The translations under genes were made by a program, and so were the position numbers. 23,880 bases of DNA. It comes from Bacillota bacterium. Lineage in GTDB: Bacteria > Bacillota > Clostridia > Tissierellales > Sedimentibacteraceae. The notes beneath the pieces are model-generated. The model was not told where the DNA came from. It did no database searches and saw only the letters and a program-made list of their open reading frames with translations. Below are positions 8,888 through 16,101 of this stretch, piece by piece; the stretch's first letter is position 1; each line of letters opens with the position of its first letter. Location: contig JAEZGU010000280.1 in the NCBI GenBank assembly GCA_023416855.1, positions 1 to 23,880 of the forward strand. Reading direction: 5' to 3'.

Positions 8888-9997
8888 ATGTTTAAATTTG
8901 AATTAATTAAGGAATCGAAAGAATGTAAGGCAAGATTAGGTAAAATTTATACTAATCATGGAGTTATAGAGACTCCAATTTTTATGCCGGTTGGTACAAA
9001 GGCAACTGTAAAGGCAATGACACCGGAGGAACTAATAGATTTAGAAGCACAGATTATATTAGGAAATACTTATCATTTGTATTTAAGACCAGGTCATGAA
9101 CTAATAAAGGAAGCAGGAGGACCGCATAAATTTATGAACTGGGATAAACCAATATTAACAGATAGTGGTGGTTTTCAAGTTTTTAGTCTGGGACCATTAA
9201 GAAAAATTACAGAGGAAGGTGTTGAGTTCCGCTCTCACATAGATGGTTCAAAACATTTTATAAGCCCTGAAAAATCAATGGAGATACAAAATTATTTAGG
9301 TTCTGACATAATGATGGCATTTGATGAATGTGCTCCATATCCTGCAGAATATGATTATGTAAAAAAATCTATGGAGCGTACAACAAGATGGGCTAAAAGG
9401 TGCAAGGAATTTCACAAAAACACTGATAATCAAGCATTGTTTGGAATAGTACAAGGCGGAATGTATAAGGACTTAAGAATTGAAAGCGCTAAACAAATAT
9501 CAGATCTTGATTTTCCCGGATACGCGGTTGGTGGATTAAGTGTTGGTGAGCCAAGAGATTTAATGTGTGAAGTAATGGATTACACTAATGATTTATTACC
9601 AAAGGACAAACCGAGGTACTTGATGGGAGTAGGAAGTCCTGATTATCTTTTTGAAGCTGTGGAAAGAGGTATAGACATGGCTGACTGTGTTTTACCAACA
9701 AGAATGGCGAGACATGGTGCATTCATGACAAGTAAAGGTCAACTATCAATTAAGAATGCAAAGTTTAAACGTGACTTTAACCCAATAGATGAAAATTGTA
9801 ATTGTTATACTTGCAGAAATTATTCAAGAGCATATATTAGGCACTTGTTTGGAGAAAATGAAATATTAGGAGCAAGGCTTGCTTCAATACATAATTTATT
9901 TTTCTTGATTAATTTAATGAAACGTATTAGAATAAGTATAATGGAAGATAATTTCATGAATTTCAAAAAAGAATTTTATGAAAATTATGGATATTAA
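8888..9997 (+). CDS. tgt: tRNA-guanine transglycosylase Tgt
   Basis: Tgt swaps guanine 34 of GUN-anticodon tRNAs for the queuosine precursor preQ1. The 369 residues show Asp92 in TDSGGFQVF (general acid position), the substrate-pocket block FGIVQGG, the nucleophile Asp266 in DMADCVLPTR, and a zinc site formed by Cys304, Cys306, Cys309 and His335, spaced exactly as in known bacterial Tgt. It begins 15 bases after queA with a modest GGTGAG ribosome site, as part of the same operon. No queuosine biosynthesis genes (queCDEF) are in the window, so whether preQ1 is made or imported is not shown. Confidence 0.97.
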   Translation: MFKFELIKESKECKARLGKIYTNHGVIETPIFMPVGTKATVKAMTPEELIDLEAQIILGNTYHLYLRPGHELIKEAGGPHKFMNWDKPILTDSGGFQVFSLGPLRKITEEGVEFRSHIDGSKHFISPEKSMEIQNYLGSDIMMAFDECAPYPAEYDYVKKSMERTTRWAKRCKEFHKNTDNQALFGIVQGGMYKDLRIESAKQISDLDFPGYAVGGLSVGEPRDLMCEVMDYTNDLLPKDKPRYLMGVGSPDYLFEAVERGIDMADCVLPTRMARHGAFMTSKGQLSIKNAKFKRDFNPIDENCNCYTCRNYSRAYIRHLFGENEILGARLASIHNLFFLINLMKRIRISIMEDNFMNFKKEFYENYGY

Positions 9998-10016
9998 TTA
10001 ATACATAGGAGGAATT

Positions 10017-10358
10017 ATGCCAGCAGAAGGTTCACAATTAAGTGGTATTTTAATGATGGTCGTATTATTCGGATTAATGTACTTTATGATGATAAGACCA
10101 CAAAAGAAAAAAGATAAACAAATAAAAGAAATGAGAGATAGTTTAGCTATCGGTGATGACGTTATTACTATAGGAGGAATTCACGGTAAAATTGTTAAAG
10201 TGAATGATGAAATAGTTACATTAGAAATGACTCATGCTAAACAAAGAATTGAATTCTCTAAATGGGCGATTGGTTCAGTTACTAAAAAAGCAAAAGACAA
10301 ATCCGATGTAAAAACTGACACTGTTGAAGAAGAAACTCCAGCAGAAGAAGATAAATAA
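10017..10358 (+). CDS. yajC: Sec translocon accessory protein YajC
   Basis: A 113-residue single-pass membrane protein that associates with SecDF in the Sec translocase. One hydrophobic helix (about 9-26, LMMVVLFGLMYFMMIRP) is followed by the family's basic stretch QKKKDKQIKEM and a soluble region with the GDDVITIGGIHGKIVKV block; the tail is acidic. A strong AGGAGGA ribosome site is at 10007-10013. The order queA-tgt-yajC is the common bacterial one, but secD/secF, which often follow, are not in the window; instead the operon ends at a terminator and a convergent ATPase gene. Confidence 0.95.
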   Translation: MPAEGSQLSGILMMVVLFGLMYFMMIRPQKKKDKQIKEMRDSLAIGDDVITIGGIHGKIVKVNDEIVTLEMTHAKQRIEFSKWAIGSVTKKAKDKSDVKTDTVEEETPAEEDK

Positions 10359-10397
10359 CATAAAAATTAAAGGAGCTTACGCTCCTTATTTTTATGC
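10359..10397. terminator. Bidirectional intrinsic terminator between yajC and the ATPase gene
   Basis: A stem AGGAGC/GCTCCT (10371-10376 and 10381-10386) with a TTAC loop is flanked by A-rich sequence on the left (AAAAATTAA) and T-rich sequence on the right (TTATTTTTAT). It can therefore terminate the yajC operon on the plus strand and the ATPase transcript on the minus strand. Confidence 0.8.
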
Positions 10398-10420
10398 CCT
10401 ATGCTTATACCCTAACCTGT

Positions 10421-13108
10421 CTATGCATTTTTTCTTAACAGATTCTTTCCTGCAACAATGATTTCATGAGATAATAATGGAACCATAGATATCAGAATCA
10501 AATTACACCATTCTTTTAATGTTAATTGGCTTGTTTCAAATACTTCTGTAAGGAAAGGAATTTCTGTAACAGCAATTTGAAGTCCTAATCCTATAATAAA
10601 TGCTGCAATCATGGATTTATTGTCAAACATCTTCATTTTAAACAATGATTTATCATAGTTTCTCATACCTATTGCATGGAATAGTTGTGATACTCCTAAT
10701 GTAGTAAATGCATATGTCTGTGCGTGTTCAATAATTAAGTAATCATGGCCATTAACTATAATAGGCGTTGTTAATTCAAGCATTTCCTTTATATTTTGAA
10801 GATTAATTGCAGCTCCAATATCCATTAGGTGAGATATTGGAGACCATAGGAAAGCTCCTAAAGTTAAGGCGGCTATCATAAAACCGTTATATATAGTAAA
10901 TACTAATCCACCGTGAGCAAATAAGCTTTCGTTTGGATCTCTTGGTTTAGCGTTCATTATATCAGTATCTTTAGGGTCAACTCCCAATGCCAAACCAGGT
11001 AATGAATCTGTTATTAAGTTAATCCAAAGAATGTGAATTGATTGAAGCGGTGATGCAAGTCCTGCAGCTATAGCAGAAAACATCGAAATAACTTCTCCAA
11101 AGTTTGATGAAAGCAAGAATAGCACAGTTTTTTTGATATTTTGGTAAATACCTCTTCCTTCGGCAACTGCTTTTTCAATAGTTGCAAAATTATCATCTGT
11201 AAGTACCATGTCAGCAGCGCCCTTTGCAACGTCAGTACCTGTTATACCCATTGCCACACCTATATCTGCTGATTTTAGAGATGGAGCATCATTTACTCCG
11301 TCACCAGTCATTGAAACAATGCTTCCGTTTGATTTAAAGGCTTTAACTATCATTACCTTATGCTCAGGAGAAACTCTTGCAAATACTCGTAGATCTCTTA
11401 CCTTATTATTAAGTTGCTCCTGATTAAGTTCATTTAGTTCACTGCCCGTAATGCATTGATTTTCATTTTCTGCAATTCCTAAGTCCTTAGCTATTGCTAA
11501 TGCAGTATCTTTGTGGTCTCCGGTAATCATAATTGTCGTTATGCCTGCAGCTTTTAGAACCTGTACTGAATCCTTGGCTTCTGGCCTAGGAGGGTCAATC
11601 ATACCAATTAAGCCAGCAAAGGTAAGATTTTCTTCATTTGCAGTTTCGTCATTTTCTTTATAACCTAATGCTAATACTCTGAGAGCTCCTCTTGCCATTT
11701 CTGAAGCTGCCTTGTTTATATTTGCAATATGTTGTTCTGTAATATCTATAACTTCACCGTTTAAGTTAATTTTATTGCATCTACCAAGGAGTATATCCAT
11801 AGCTCCTTTTGTATAGCTGATAATTTTATTATCTTCCTTATGAACAGTAGTCATTAACTTACGAGCTGAATCAAATGACTTTTCATTAATTCTTGGATTG
11901 GTTTGTTCAAGTCCTTCACGTGTTACATTAACCAACTTACCCATATCCAACAAAGCAAGCTCTGTTGGGTCACCCATTCTTTCATTGTTAGCTGTTGAAG
12001 CATCATTGCAAAGTACGAATCCTTTAACAAAGATTGTATTTTTGTCATATGACAGTTCGCTAACGTCTTTTAAATGGTTATCGAAATATATCTTTGTAAC
12101 AGTCATTTTGTTTTGAGTAAGAGTACCTGTTTTATCCGAGCAGACAACACTTACAGCACCAAGAGTTTCAACAGCTGGGAGCTTACGAACAATGGTGTTA
12201 ACCTTTACCATCCTTTGAACTCCAAGAGCCAATACTATTGTAACAACTGCAGTTAGACCTTCAGGTATTGCAGCAACTGCTAAAGCAATTGCAGTTATAA
12301 ACATTTCAATTATATCTCTTCCTAGAATCAATGCCATACCAAACATTGCAACAACTATAACTATTGCTACGATTCCAAGAAGCTTACCTAAATCATTTAA
12401 TCTCTTTTGTAGTGGTGTTAATTCTTCTACGCTTTCATTAAGCATGGATGCAATTTTACCGATTTCTGTGTCCATACCTGTGTATACAACAACACCTTCA
12501 CCTCTTCCATAAGCAACGCTTGTTGAAGAATAAGCCATGTTTATTCTATCACCTATTCCTATTTCTTTGGCAGACAGGAAGTTTGCATCCTTATCAACTG
12601 GAACTGACTCTCCTGTTAATGCAGATTCTTCTATTTTTAAATTTACTGATTGTATCAATCTTAAGTCCGCAGGAATTATACGTCCTGCTTCAAGTATAAC
12701 TATATCACCTACTACTAATTGGCTTGCAGGTATTTCCATAATCTTTCCGTTTCTCCTTACCATAGCAGTAGGACTTGAAAGATTTTTTAAAGCTTCTAAA
12801 GCTGCTTCTGCTTTTGATTCCTGTACAACACCTATTACTGCATTAATTAAAACAACTATTAAAATTATAATAGCATCAGTTACTTCATGCAGAATAGCAG
12901 ATATGGCTGCAGCTGCAAAAAGTATATAAATCATTGTATCCTTGAGCTGAGATAGAAACATTTGTAGAATTGTTTTTCTTTGCTTCTCAACTAAAGTATT
13001 CGGTCCGTTATCTTCTAATCGCTTAGTAGCTTCCTCCTGAGTCAGACCATTGTTGCTTTGAACATTTAAACTCAACAAAGTATCTTCAGAACTTTTTTGA
13101 TAATACAT
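10421..13108 (-). CDS. SERCA/PMCA-type P-type cation ATPase (calcium or manganese exporter)
   Basis: An 895-residue P2-type ATPase that would export a divalent cation across the membrane. It has an N-terminal cation-ATPase domain (1-70), the actuator TGES at 165-168, the phosphorylated Asp325 in SDKTGTLT, a MITGDH block and the hinge GDGVNDAPSLKSADIG. Ion-site residues resemble SERCA: VAAIPEGL in helix 4 (Glu283), SSNFGEV in helix 5, and WINLITDSLP in helix 6. The start has an AAAAGGAGAAAATT ribosome site. Its leader carries a predicted yybP-ykoY manganese riboswitch, which argues that manganese is a physiological substrate or at least the inducer; sequence family alone suggests calcium. A comparable arrangement is known for the Lactococcus lactis manganese exporter YoaB. 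It is monocistronic and converges on yajC. Confidence 0.93.
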   Translation of the reverse strand: MYYQKSSEDTLLSLNVQSNNGLTQEEATKRLEDNGPNTLVEKQRKTILQMFLSQLKDTMIYILFAAAAISAILHEVTDAIIILIVVLINAVIGVVQESKAEAALEALKNLSSPTAMVRRNGKIMEIPASQLVVGDIVILEAGRIIPADLRLIQSVNLKIEESALTGESVPVDKDANFLSAKEIGIGDRINMAYSSTSVAYGRGEGVVVYTGMDTEIGKIASMLNESVEELTPLQKRLNDLGKLLGIVAIVIVVAMFGMALILGRDIIEMFITAIALAVAAIPEGLTAVVTIVLALGVQRMVKVNTIVRKLPAVETLGAVSVVCSDKTGTLTQNKMTVTKIYFDNHLKDVSELSYDKNTIFVKGFVLCNDASTANNERMGDPTELALLDMGKLVNVTREGLEQTNPRINEKSFDSARKLMTTVHKEDNKIISYTKGAMDILLGRCNKINLNGEVIDITEQHIANINKAASEMARGALRVLALGYKENDETANEENLTFAGLIGMIDPPRPEAKDSVQVLKAAGITTIMITGDHKDTALAIAKDLGIAENENQCITGSELNELNQEQLNNKVRDLRVFARVSPEHKVMIVKAFKSNGSIVSMTGDGVNDAPSLKSADIGVAMGITGTDVAKGAADMVLTDDNFATIEKAVAEGRGIYQNIKKTVLFLLSSNFGEVISMFSAIAAGLASPLQSIHILWINLITDSLPGLALGVDPKDTDIMNAKPRDPNESLFAHGGLVFTIYNGFMIAALTLGAFLWSPISHLMDIGAAINLQNIKEMLELTTPIIVNGHDYLIIEHAQTYAFTTLGVSQLFHAIGMRNYDKSLFKMKMFDNKSMIAAFIIGLGLQIAVTEIPFLTEVFETSQLTLKEWCNLILISMVPLLSHEIIVAGKNLLRKNA

Positions 13109-13205
13109 AATTTTCTCCTTTTAGTAGTTTTAATTTTACTTAAAGTATAAGCAACCGACATTAAAACAAAAAATTGGGTCGCTTGTTTAGTATGCCAAAA
13201 TTTTA

Positions 13206-13265
13206 TAAAAAAAAGACCTTTGCATATCTTCTTTTCAAAAAAATCTAAGATACGCCTAAAAGTCT
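13206..13265 (-). terminator. Riboswitch-controlled intrinsic terminator ahead of the ATPase gene
   Basis: On the minus strand the arm beginning AGACTTTTAGGCG (complement of 13247-13265) pairs with the arm AAGATATGCAAAGGTCT (complement of 13214-13230) along about 17 base pairs with a two-base bulge. Eight U residues follow (complement of 13207-13214). The left arm includes the 3' edge of the predicted manganese-binding domain (CAAGAC), so ligand binding and termination should compete, as expected for a transcriptional ON switch. Confidence 0.8.
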
Positions 13266-13353
13266 TGTTACCTAAGTTACACAATCAGATTTCCAGCCAG
13301 AATCATAATGATTAGGGTTGTTGACTGAAAATTTAAAACTACTCCCTCTTAGT
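13258..13353 (-). ncRNA. yybP-ykoY-type manganese riboswitch
   Basis: The ATPase leader, read on the minus strand, carries in order the hallmarks of this class: GGGAGTAG (complement of 13339-13346, versus the class GGGGAGUAG), GTCAAC (complement of 13320-13325), a GGCTGG-containing stem-loop, and the second conserved loop CAAGACTTT just before the terminator. In known members two stacked helices bring these two loops together around Mn2+ (and a Mg2+). The aptamer begins within a few bases of the predicted start site, overlaps a terminator, and lies ahead of a P-type cation exporter, a known target class. I identified it by eye, without a covariance model, so its 5' and 3' limits are approximate. 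Confidence 0.82.
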
Positions 13354-13359
13354 AATTTA

Positions 13360-13388
13360 ACTTTAGCAAACCATTATTGAAATGTCAA
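13360..13388 (-). promoter_or_regulatory. Sigma-A-type promoter of the riboswitch-ATPase transcript
   Basis: On the minus strand a consensus TTGACA -35 (complement of 13383-13388) is followed by a 17-base spacer and a TAAAGT -10 (complement of 13360-13365) with an extended TGC upstream. The start would fall near 13353, right at the 5' edge of the riboswitch. Confidence 0.7.
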
Positions 13389-13405
13389 GAAATTTTATAT
13401 AAAAT
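13377..13405 (+). promoter_or_regulatory. Probable promoter of the TIGR04086-type membrane gene
   Basis: TTGAAA (13377-13382), a 17-base spacer and TAAAAT (13400-13405) form a reasonable sigma-A promoter on the plus strand. It overlaps the opposite-facing ATPase promoter, whose -35 lies inside this spacer. The 375-base stretch 13109-13483 otherwise holds only the riboswitch, its terminator and these two promoters. Confidence 0.45.
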
Positions 13406-13483
13406 TGGAAGTTTTGTCTTTGAAAGTTCTTTTTTACCTGATTTTGAATAAGATTTAATGAAAACTAAAAATGGAGGATAATT

Positions 13484-13849
13484 ATGAATATAGGTAAATT
13501 ATTTAAATATTCACTGTACCTTTTTATAATGATACTGCTGGTATTTTTTGTTATAACCATATATATGTACTATTTTTCTAAACAACCTGCTGCTGAAATA
13601 AGTTACACTATAGCTGTACCTTTATGTATATTTATAGTATCATTACTTTATTCTAAAAGTGTACATGAGAAAGGCTTAATAAGAGGTATAGAAATTTGGA
13701 TTGTGTATTTTGCTTTAGTCTTGCTAATTAAGGTGTTGCTTAGCTATGGAGGTGAAATTAGTATTGTAAGACAATTGTTGTATCTTCCTGTAGCCATAAT
13801 TGGAGGAGTTTTGGGGGTTAACACTAAGGTTAAATTTACAAAGAAGTAA
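13484..13849 (+). CDS. TIGR04086-type four-helix membrane protein (YrzE-like)
   Basis: A small integral membrane protein of unknown function. The 121 residues hold four hydrophobic helices at about 8-30, 38-57, 70-88 and 97-115, with a basic tail (KVKFTKK). Length, topology and position match the TIGR04086 family of Firmicutes, which I recall lying between yajC and the SCIFF genes in many Clostridia; I could not check this by search. The ATG has an ATGGAGGATAATT ribosome site. The SCIFF precursor begins 104 bases downstream with its own promoter. There are no motifs of transport or catalysis, so a link to SCIFF export or immunity is only a guess from position. Confidence 0.7.
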   Translation: MNIGKLFKYSLYLFIMILLVFFVITIYMYYFSKQPAAEISYTIAVPLCIFIVSLLYSKSVHEKGLIRGIEIWIVYFALVLLIKVLLSYGGEISIVRQLLYLPVAIIGGVLGVNTKVKFTKK

Positions 13850-13897
13850 ATAAATGCACAGTTATATGCGAACATAAGCAAATATTAAAAAAAATAC

Positions 13898-13926
13898 TTT
13901 AAAATACTCCAAAGAAGTGCTATAAT
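13898..13926 (+). promoter_or_regulatory. Sigma-A-type promoter of scfA
   Basis: A perfect TATAAT -10 (13921-13926) with an extended TGC upstream is preceded at 17 bases by a weaker TTTAAA -35 (13898-13903). The start site would be near 13933, only about 20 bases before the scfA ATG, with an AAGGAGGG ribosome site between them. This suggests the precursor peptide is expressed strongly and independently. Confidence 0.65.
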
Positions 13927-13953
13927 TTAGGGAAGTTCATAAGGAGGGTTATT

Positions 13954-14094
13954 ATGATACATATTAAAACACTTAACCAAACAAGGCTTACAGATAATAT
14001 AAGTGTAAAAGGATGCGGAGAATGTCAAACATCATGTCAATCTGCATGTAAAACTTCTTGTACAGTAGGAAATCAAAAGTGCGAGAATAAATAA
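13954..14094 (+). CDS. scfA: SCIFF ranthipeptide precursor (six cysteines in forty-five residues)
   Basis: A 46-residue ribosomally made peptide precursor. The N-terminal part (MIHIKTLNQTRLTDNI) serves as leader, and the C-terminal part carries exactly six cysteines, at 21, 24, 28, 32, 36 and 43, in the family pattern CGEC, SC, AC, SC, then KC near the end. The segment CKTSCT places Cys32 and Thr37 as in the characterised Clostridium thermocellum peptide CteA, where the maturase CteB links these two residues by a thioether on a non-alpha carbon (ranthipeptide class). The ribosome site AAGGAGGG (13940-13947) is very strong. It is followed by a terminator hairpin and then its radical SAM maturase. 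In Clostridia, SCIFF peptides have been linked to quorum-type signalling and metabolic regulation rather than killing; the role here is unproven. Confidence 0.95.
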   Translation: MIHIKTLNQTRLTDNISVKGCGECQTSCQSACKTSCTVGNQKCENK

Positions 14095-14098
14095 ATCT

Positions 14099-14128
14099 GT
14101 AGTGGCTTAAGCCACTACTAATTTTTTT
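14099..14128 (+). terminator. Intrinsic terminator/attenuator between scfA and scfB
   Basis: A perfect palindrome with ten-base arms (GTAGTGGCTT and its complement, 14099-14118) is followed by TAA and a run of seven T (14122-14128). It sits five bases after the scfA stop and 31 bases before the scfB start, so most transcripts should end here and only read-through would reach the maturase gene. Confidence 0.85.
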
Positions 14129-14159
14129 ATGCGTTAATAGGAGAAATTTCGGAGGAAAG

Positions 14160-15494
14160 ATGATACATTTATTTAATATGAAAGATATGTATTTTGCCAT
14201 TGATACAAACAGTGGTTTAGTGCATGCCATTGATGAAATAATTTATGATTTATTAAACGATGATAGTTTCAAATGTGATCATAAAGTTAAAGAATTAGAA
14301 AAAAAATACGATAAAGATATAATTTCAGAGGCTATATCAGAAATTAATTATCTTATAGTAAACAATATGCTTTACACAGAAGATACAAATGTAGTAAATA
14401 AAATTAAACCTGCTATTAAGGCTATGTGCTTAAATATGACACATGACTGTAATTTAAGATGCGAATATTGTTTTGCCTCACAAGGAAGCTATAATGGACA
14501 AAGAGAATTTTTAAGCTATGAAACAGGAAAAAAAGCATTTGATTTCATAGTTGCTAATTCAGGCAACAGGAGAAATTTAGAAGTAGATTTCTTTGGTGGA
14601 GAGCCTTTAATGAATTTTGAAACAATTAAGAAGCTTGTTGATTATGGAAGATCATTAGAGAAAGAGCATAAAAAGCATTTTAGGTTTACAATTACTACAA
14701 ATGGTGTTTTGTTAGATGACGAAAAAATAGACTATATAAATGAAAACATGGATAATGTTGTTTTAAGTATAGATGGCAGAAAATCTACAAATGACCGTAT
14801 GCGTAAGACAGTTAATGAAAAAGGAAGTTATGATGCAATAGTGAAGAATTTTCAAAATTTTGTTTCCAAAAGAATGGACAAAGACTATTTTGCAAGAGGA
14901 ACATACTCAGCACACAACTTAGATTTTTCAGAAGATGTAAAGCATATGCGTGACTTAGGTTTCGATAAAATATCAGTAGAACCGGTAGTAGCAAGTCCTG
15001 AAGAAAAGTATGCTTTAAGGGAAGAGCATTTAGAAATTTTAAAGGAAGAATATGAAAAGTTAGCTGAGGAATATATTGATAGCTATGAAAATATAGATAA
15101 AAAGTTTAACTTTTTCCATTTCAATATAGAACTTGATGGTGGACCTTGTATTTATAAAAGATCAATCGGTTGTGGAGCAGGAACAGAATATGTAGCAATA
15201 ACTCCTAATGGAGATATTTATCCATGCCATCAGTTTGTCGGACAAAATGAGTTCATTATTGGAAATGTAGATGAAGGCATTTTTAATGAAGAAATGGTAG
15301 ATAAGTTTAAAAATGTTTCTGTTAACGAAAAGCCTGTATGTAAGGATTGTTGGGCTAAATATTATTGTAGCGGCGGATGTCATGCAAATGCTTATAATTT
15401 CAATAAAGACTTCAACATACCATATAGTGTTGGATGTGAGTTAGAAAAAAAACGCATAGAATGCTCTATATATATAAAAGCTAAATTGTCATAA
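14160..15494 (+). CDS. scfB: SCIFF radical SAM maturase (SPASM domain)
   Basis: This enzyme cross-links the SCIFF precursor by forming thioether bonds from cysteine sulfur to another residue, using SAM and iron-sulfur clusters. The 444 residues begin with a peptide-recognition-like region (about 1-80). The radical SAM motif is Cys97-x3-Cys101-x2-Cys104 (CNLRCEYC), with FFGGEP at 144-149. A SPASM region follows with nine cysteines (330, 338, 356, 394, 397, 403, 407, 426, 435; landmarks GCGAGTEYVAITPNGDIYPC and CKDCWAKYYCSGGC), fitting two auxiliary 4Fe-4S clusters. The ATG at 14160 follows a TTCGGAGGAAAG site. Adjacency to the 46-residue precursor makes the assignment firm. Its dose relative to the precursor is probably lowered by the intervening terminator. 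Confidence 0.96.
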   Translation: MIHLFNMKDMYFAIDTNSGLVHAIDEIIYDLLNDDSFKCDHKVKELEKKYDKDIISEAISEINYLIVNNMLYTEDTNVVNKIKPAIKAMCLNMTHDCNLRCEYCFASQGSYNGQREFLSYETGKKAFDFIVANSGNRRNLEVDFFGGEPLMNFETIKKLVDYGRSLEKEHKKHFRFTITTNGVLLDDEKIDYINENMDNVVLSIDGRKSTNDRMRKTVNEKGSYDAIVKNFQNFVSKRMDKDYFARGTYSAHNLDFSEDVKHMRDLGFDKISVEPVVASPEEKYALREEHLEILKEEYEKLAEEYIDSYENIDKKFNFFHFNIELDGGPCIYKRSIGCGAGTEYVAITPNGDIYPCHQFVGQNEFIIGNVDEGIFNEEMVDKFKNVSVNEKPVCKDCWAKYYCSGGCHANAYNFNKDFNIPYSVGCELEKKRIECSIYIKAKLS

Positions 15495-15551
15495 TAACTC
15501 AAAAAGTAGTTTGATAACAAAAAAATGTGGTAAAAATATACCATTATATAG

Positions 15552-15557
15552 TATAAT
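15552..15557 (+). promoter_or_regulatory. Possible -10 element ahead of the LapA-domain gene
   Basis: A perfect TATAAT lies 55 bases before the ATG at 15613, within the 118-base gap after scfB. The expected -35 position reads GGTAAA, which is poor, so only the -10 is supported. It would separate the recJ-apt-rel operon from the SCIFF unit. Confidence 0.35.
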
Positions 15558-15612
15558 GTATATATTAACAATTTAAGAAAAATTATTTAAACAACAAGAG
15601 AGGAGTGGAAGT

Positions 15613-16101
15613 ATGCAAATTGGTTTTATAGTTGTATTAATAATAGCAATATTTGTTGCGATCTTTTCTATTCAAAATGGAGATATTGTAAGCTTAGACT
15701 TGTTTTTGGCAAAAATTGACATGCCCTTAGCTGTTATAATGATGGTATGTATAATTATTGGTGCTGTCTTAGTATTAGCATTAGGAACAACAAGACAATT
15801 TAAGAAGAGATCTGAATCAAAAGAAATGAAAAATAAGCTCAAAACTCTCGAAAGTGACAAGGCTCTTGCTGATAAAACAATTAGTGATTTACAGCAACAA
15901 TTACAAGCTTTAAATGAAAAAAATAGTGAATTATTATCAAAAATATCAGAGCTTGAGGATAAAAATAAAATACAAACAGAAACAATAGAAACGTTGAATA
16001 ATGAATTAGAATTTAAGGTAGATACAAATGATTCTAATACAATAAATGAAAGTGTCGGTACAGATTTAATTGATGAAAAAAGTGAAGTTGAAAGTGAATA
16101 A
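15613..16101 (+). CDS. LapA-domain (DUF1049) membrane protein with coiled coil
   Basis: A 162-residue protein with two N-terminal membrane helices (about 3-21 and 37-59) separated by a short loop with the family-type FSIQNGDIVSLDLFL, as in lipopolysaccharide-assembly-protein-A-domain proteins. In Gram-positives these have no defined role, and the domain name should not be read as evidence for LPS. A cytoplasmic heptad-rich coiled coil follows (about 68-135, LQQQLQALNEKNSELLSKI), then an acidic Ser/Glu-rich tail. An AGAGGAGTGG ribosome site lies just upstream. Its last 29 bases overlap the recJ start, so the two are translated from one message. It may act as a membrane scaffold; no partner can be read from sequence. 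Confidence 0.8.
   Translation: MQIGFIVVLIIAIFVAIFSIQNGDIVSLDLFLAKIDMPLAVIMMVCIIIGAVLVLALGTTRQFKKRSESKEMKNKLKTLESDKALADKTISDLQQQLQALNEKNSELLSKISELEDKNKIQTETIETLNNELEFKVDTNDSNTINESVGTDLIDEKSEVESE

Noticed and set aside
12537..12929. 130-codon plus-strand frame within the ATPase gene
   Set aside because: It is antisense to the conserved P-type ATPase coding sequence, has no ribosome site and resembles no protein family.
13072..13284. 70-codon minus-strand frame covering the ATPase leader
   Set aside because: It lies across the predicted riboswitch and terminator and overlaps the ATPase start out of frame; the RNA structure explains the region better.
15527..15542. TGGTA/TACCA stem-loop after scfB
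   Set aside because: Only five base pairs and no T run follows, so it is not supported as a terminator.
16070..16072. TTG as recJ start
   Set aside because: An ATG follows immediately in frame and is more likely; the difference is one residue.
15613..16101. LPS assembly role for the LapA-domain protein
   Set aside because: The surrounding genes indicate a Gram-positive Clostridia-type genome; the domain name alone is not evidence for LPS.
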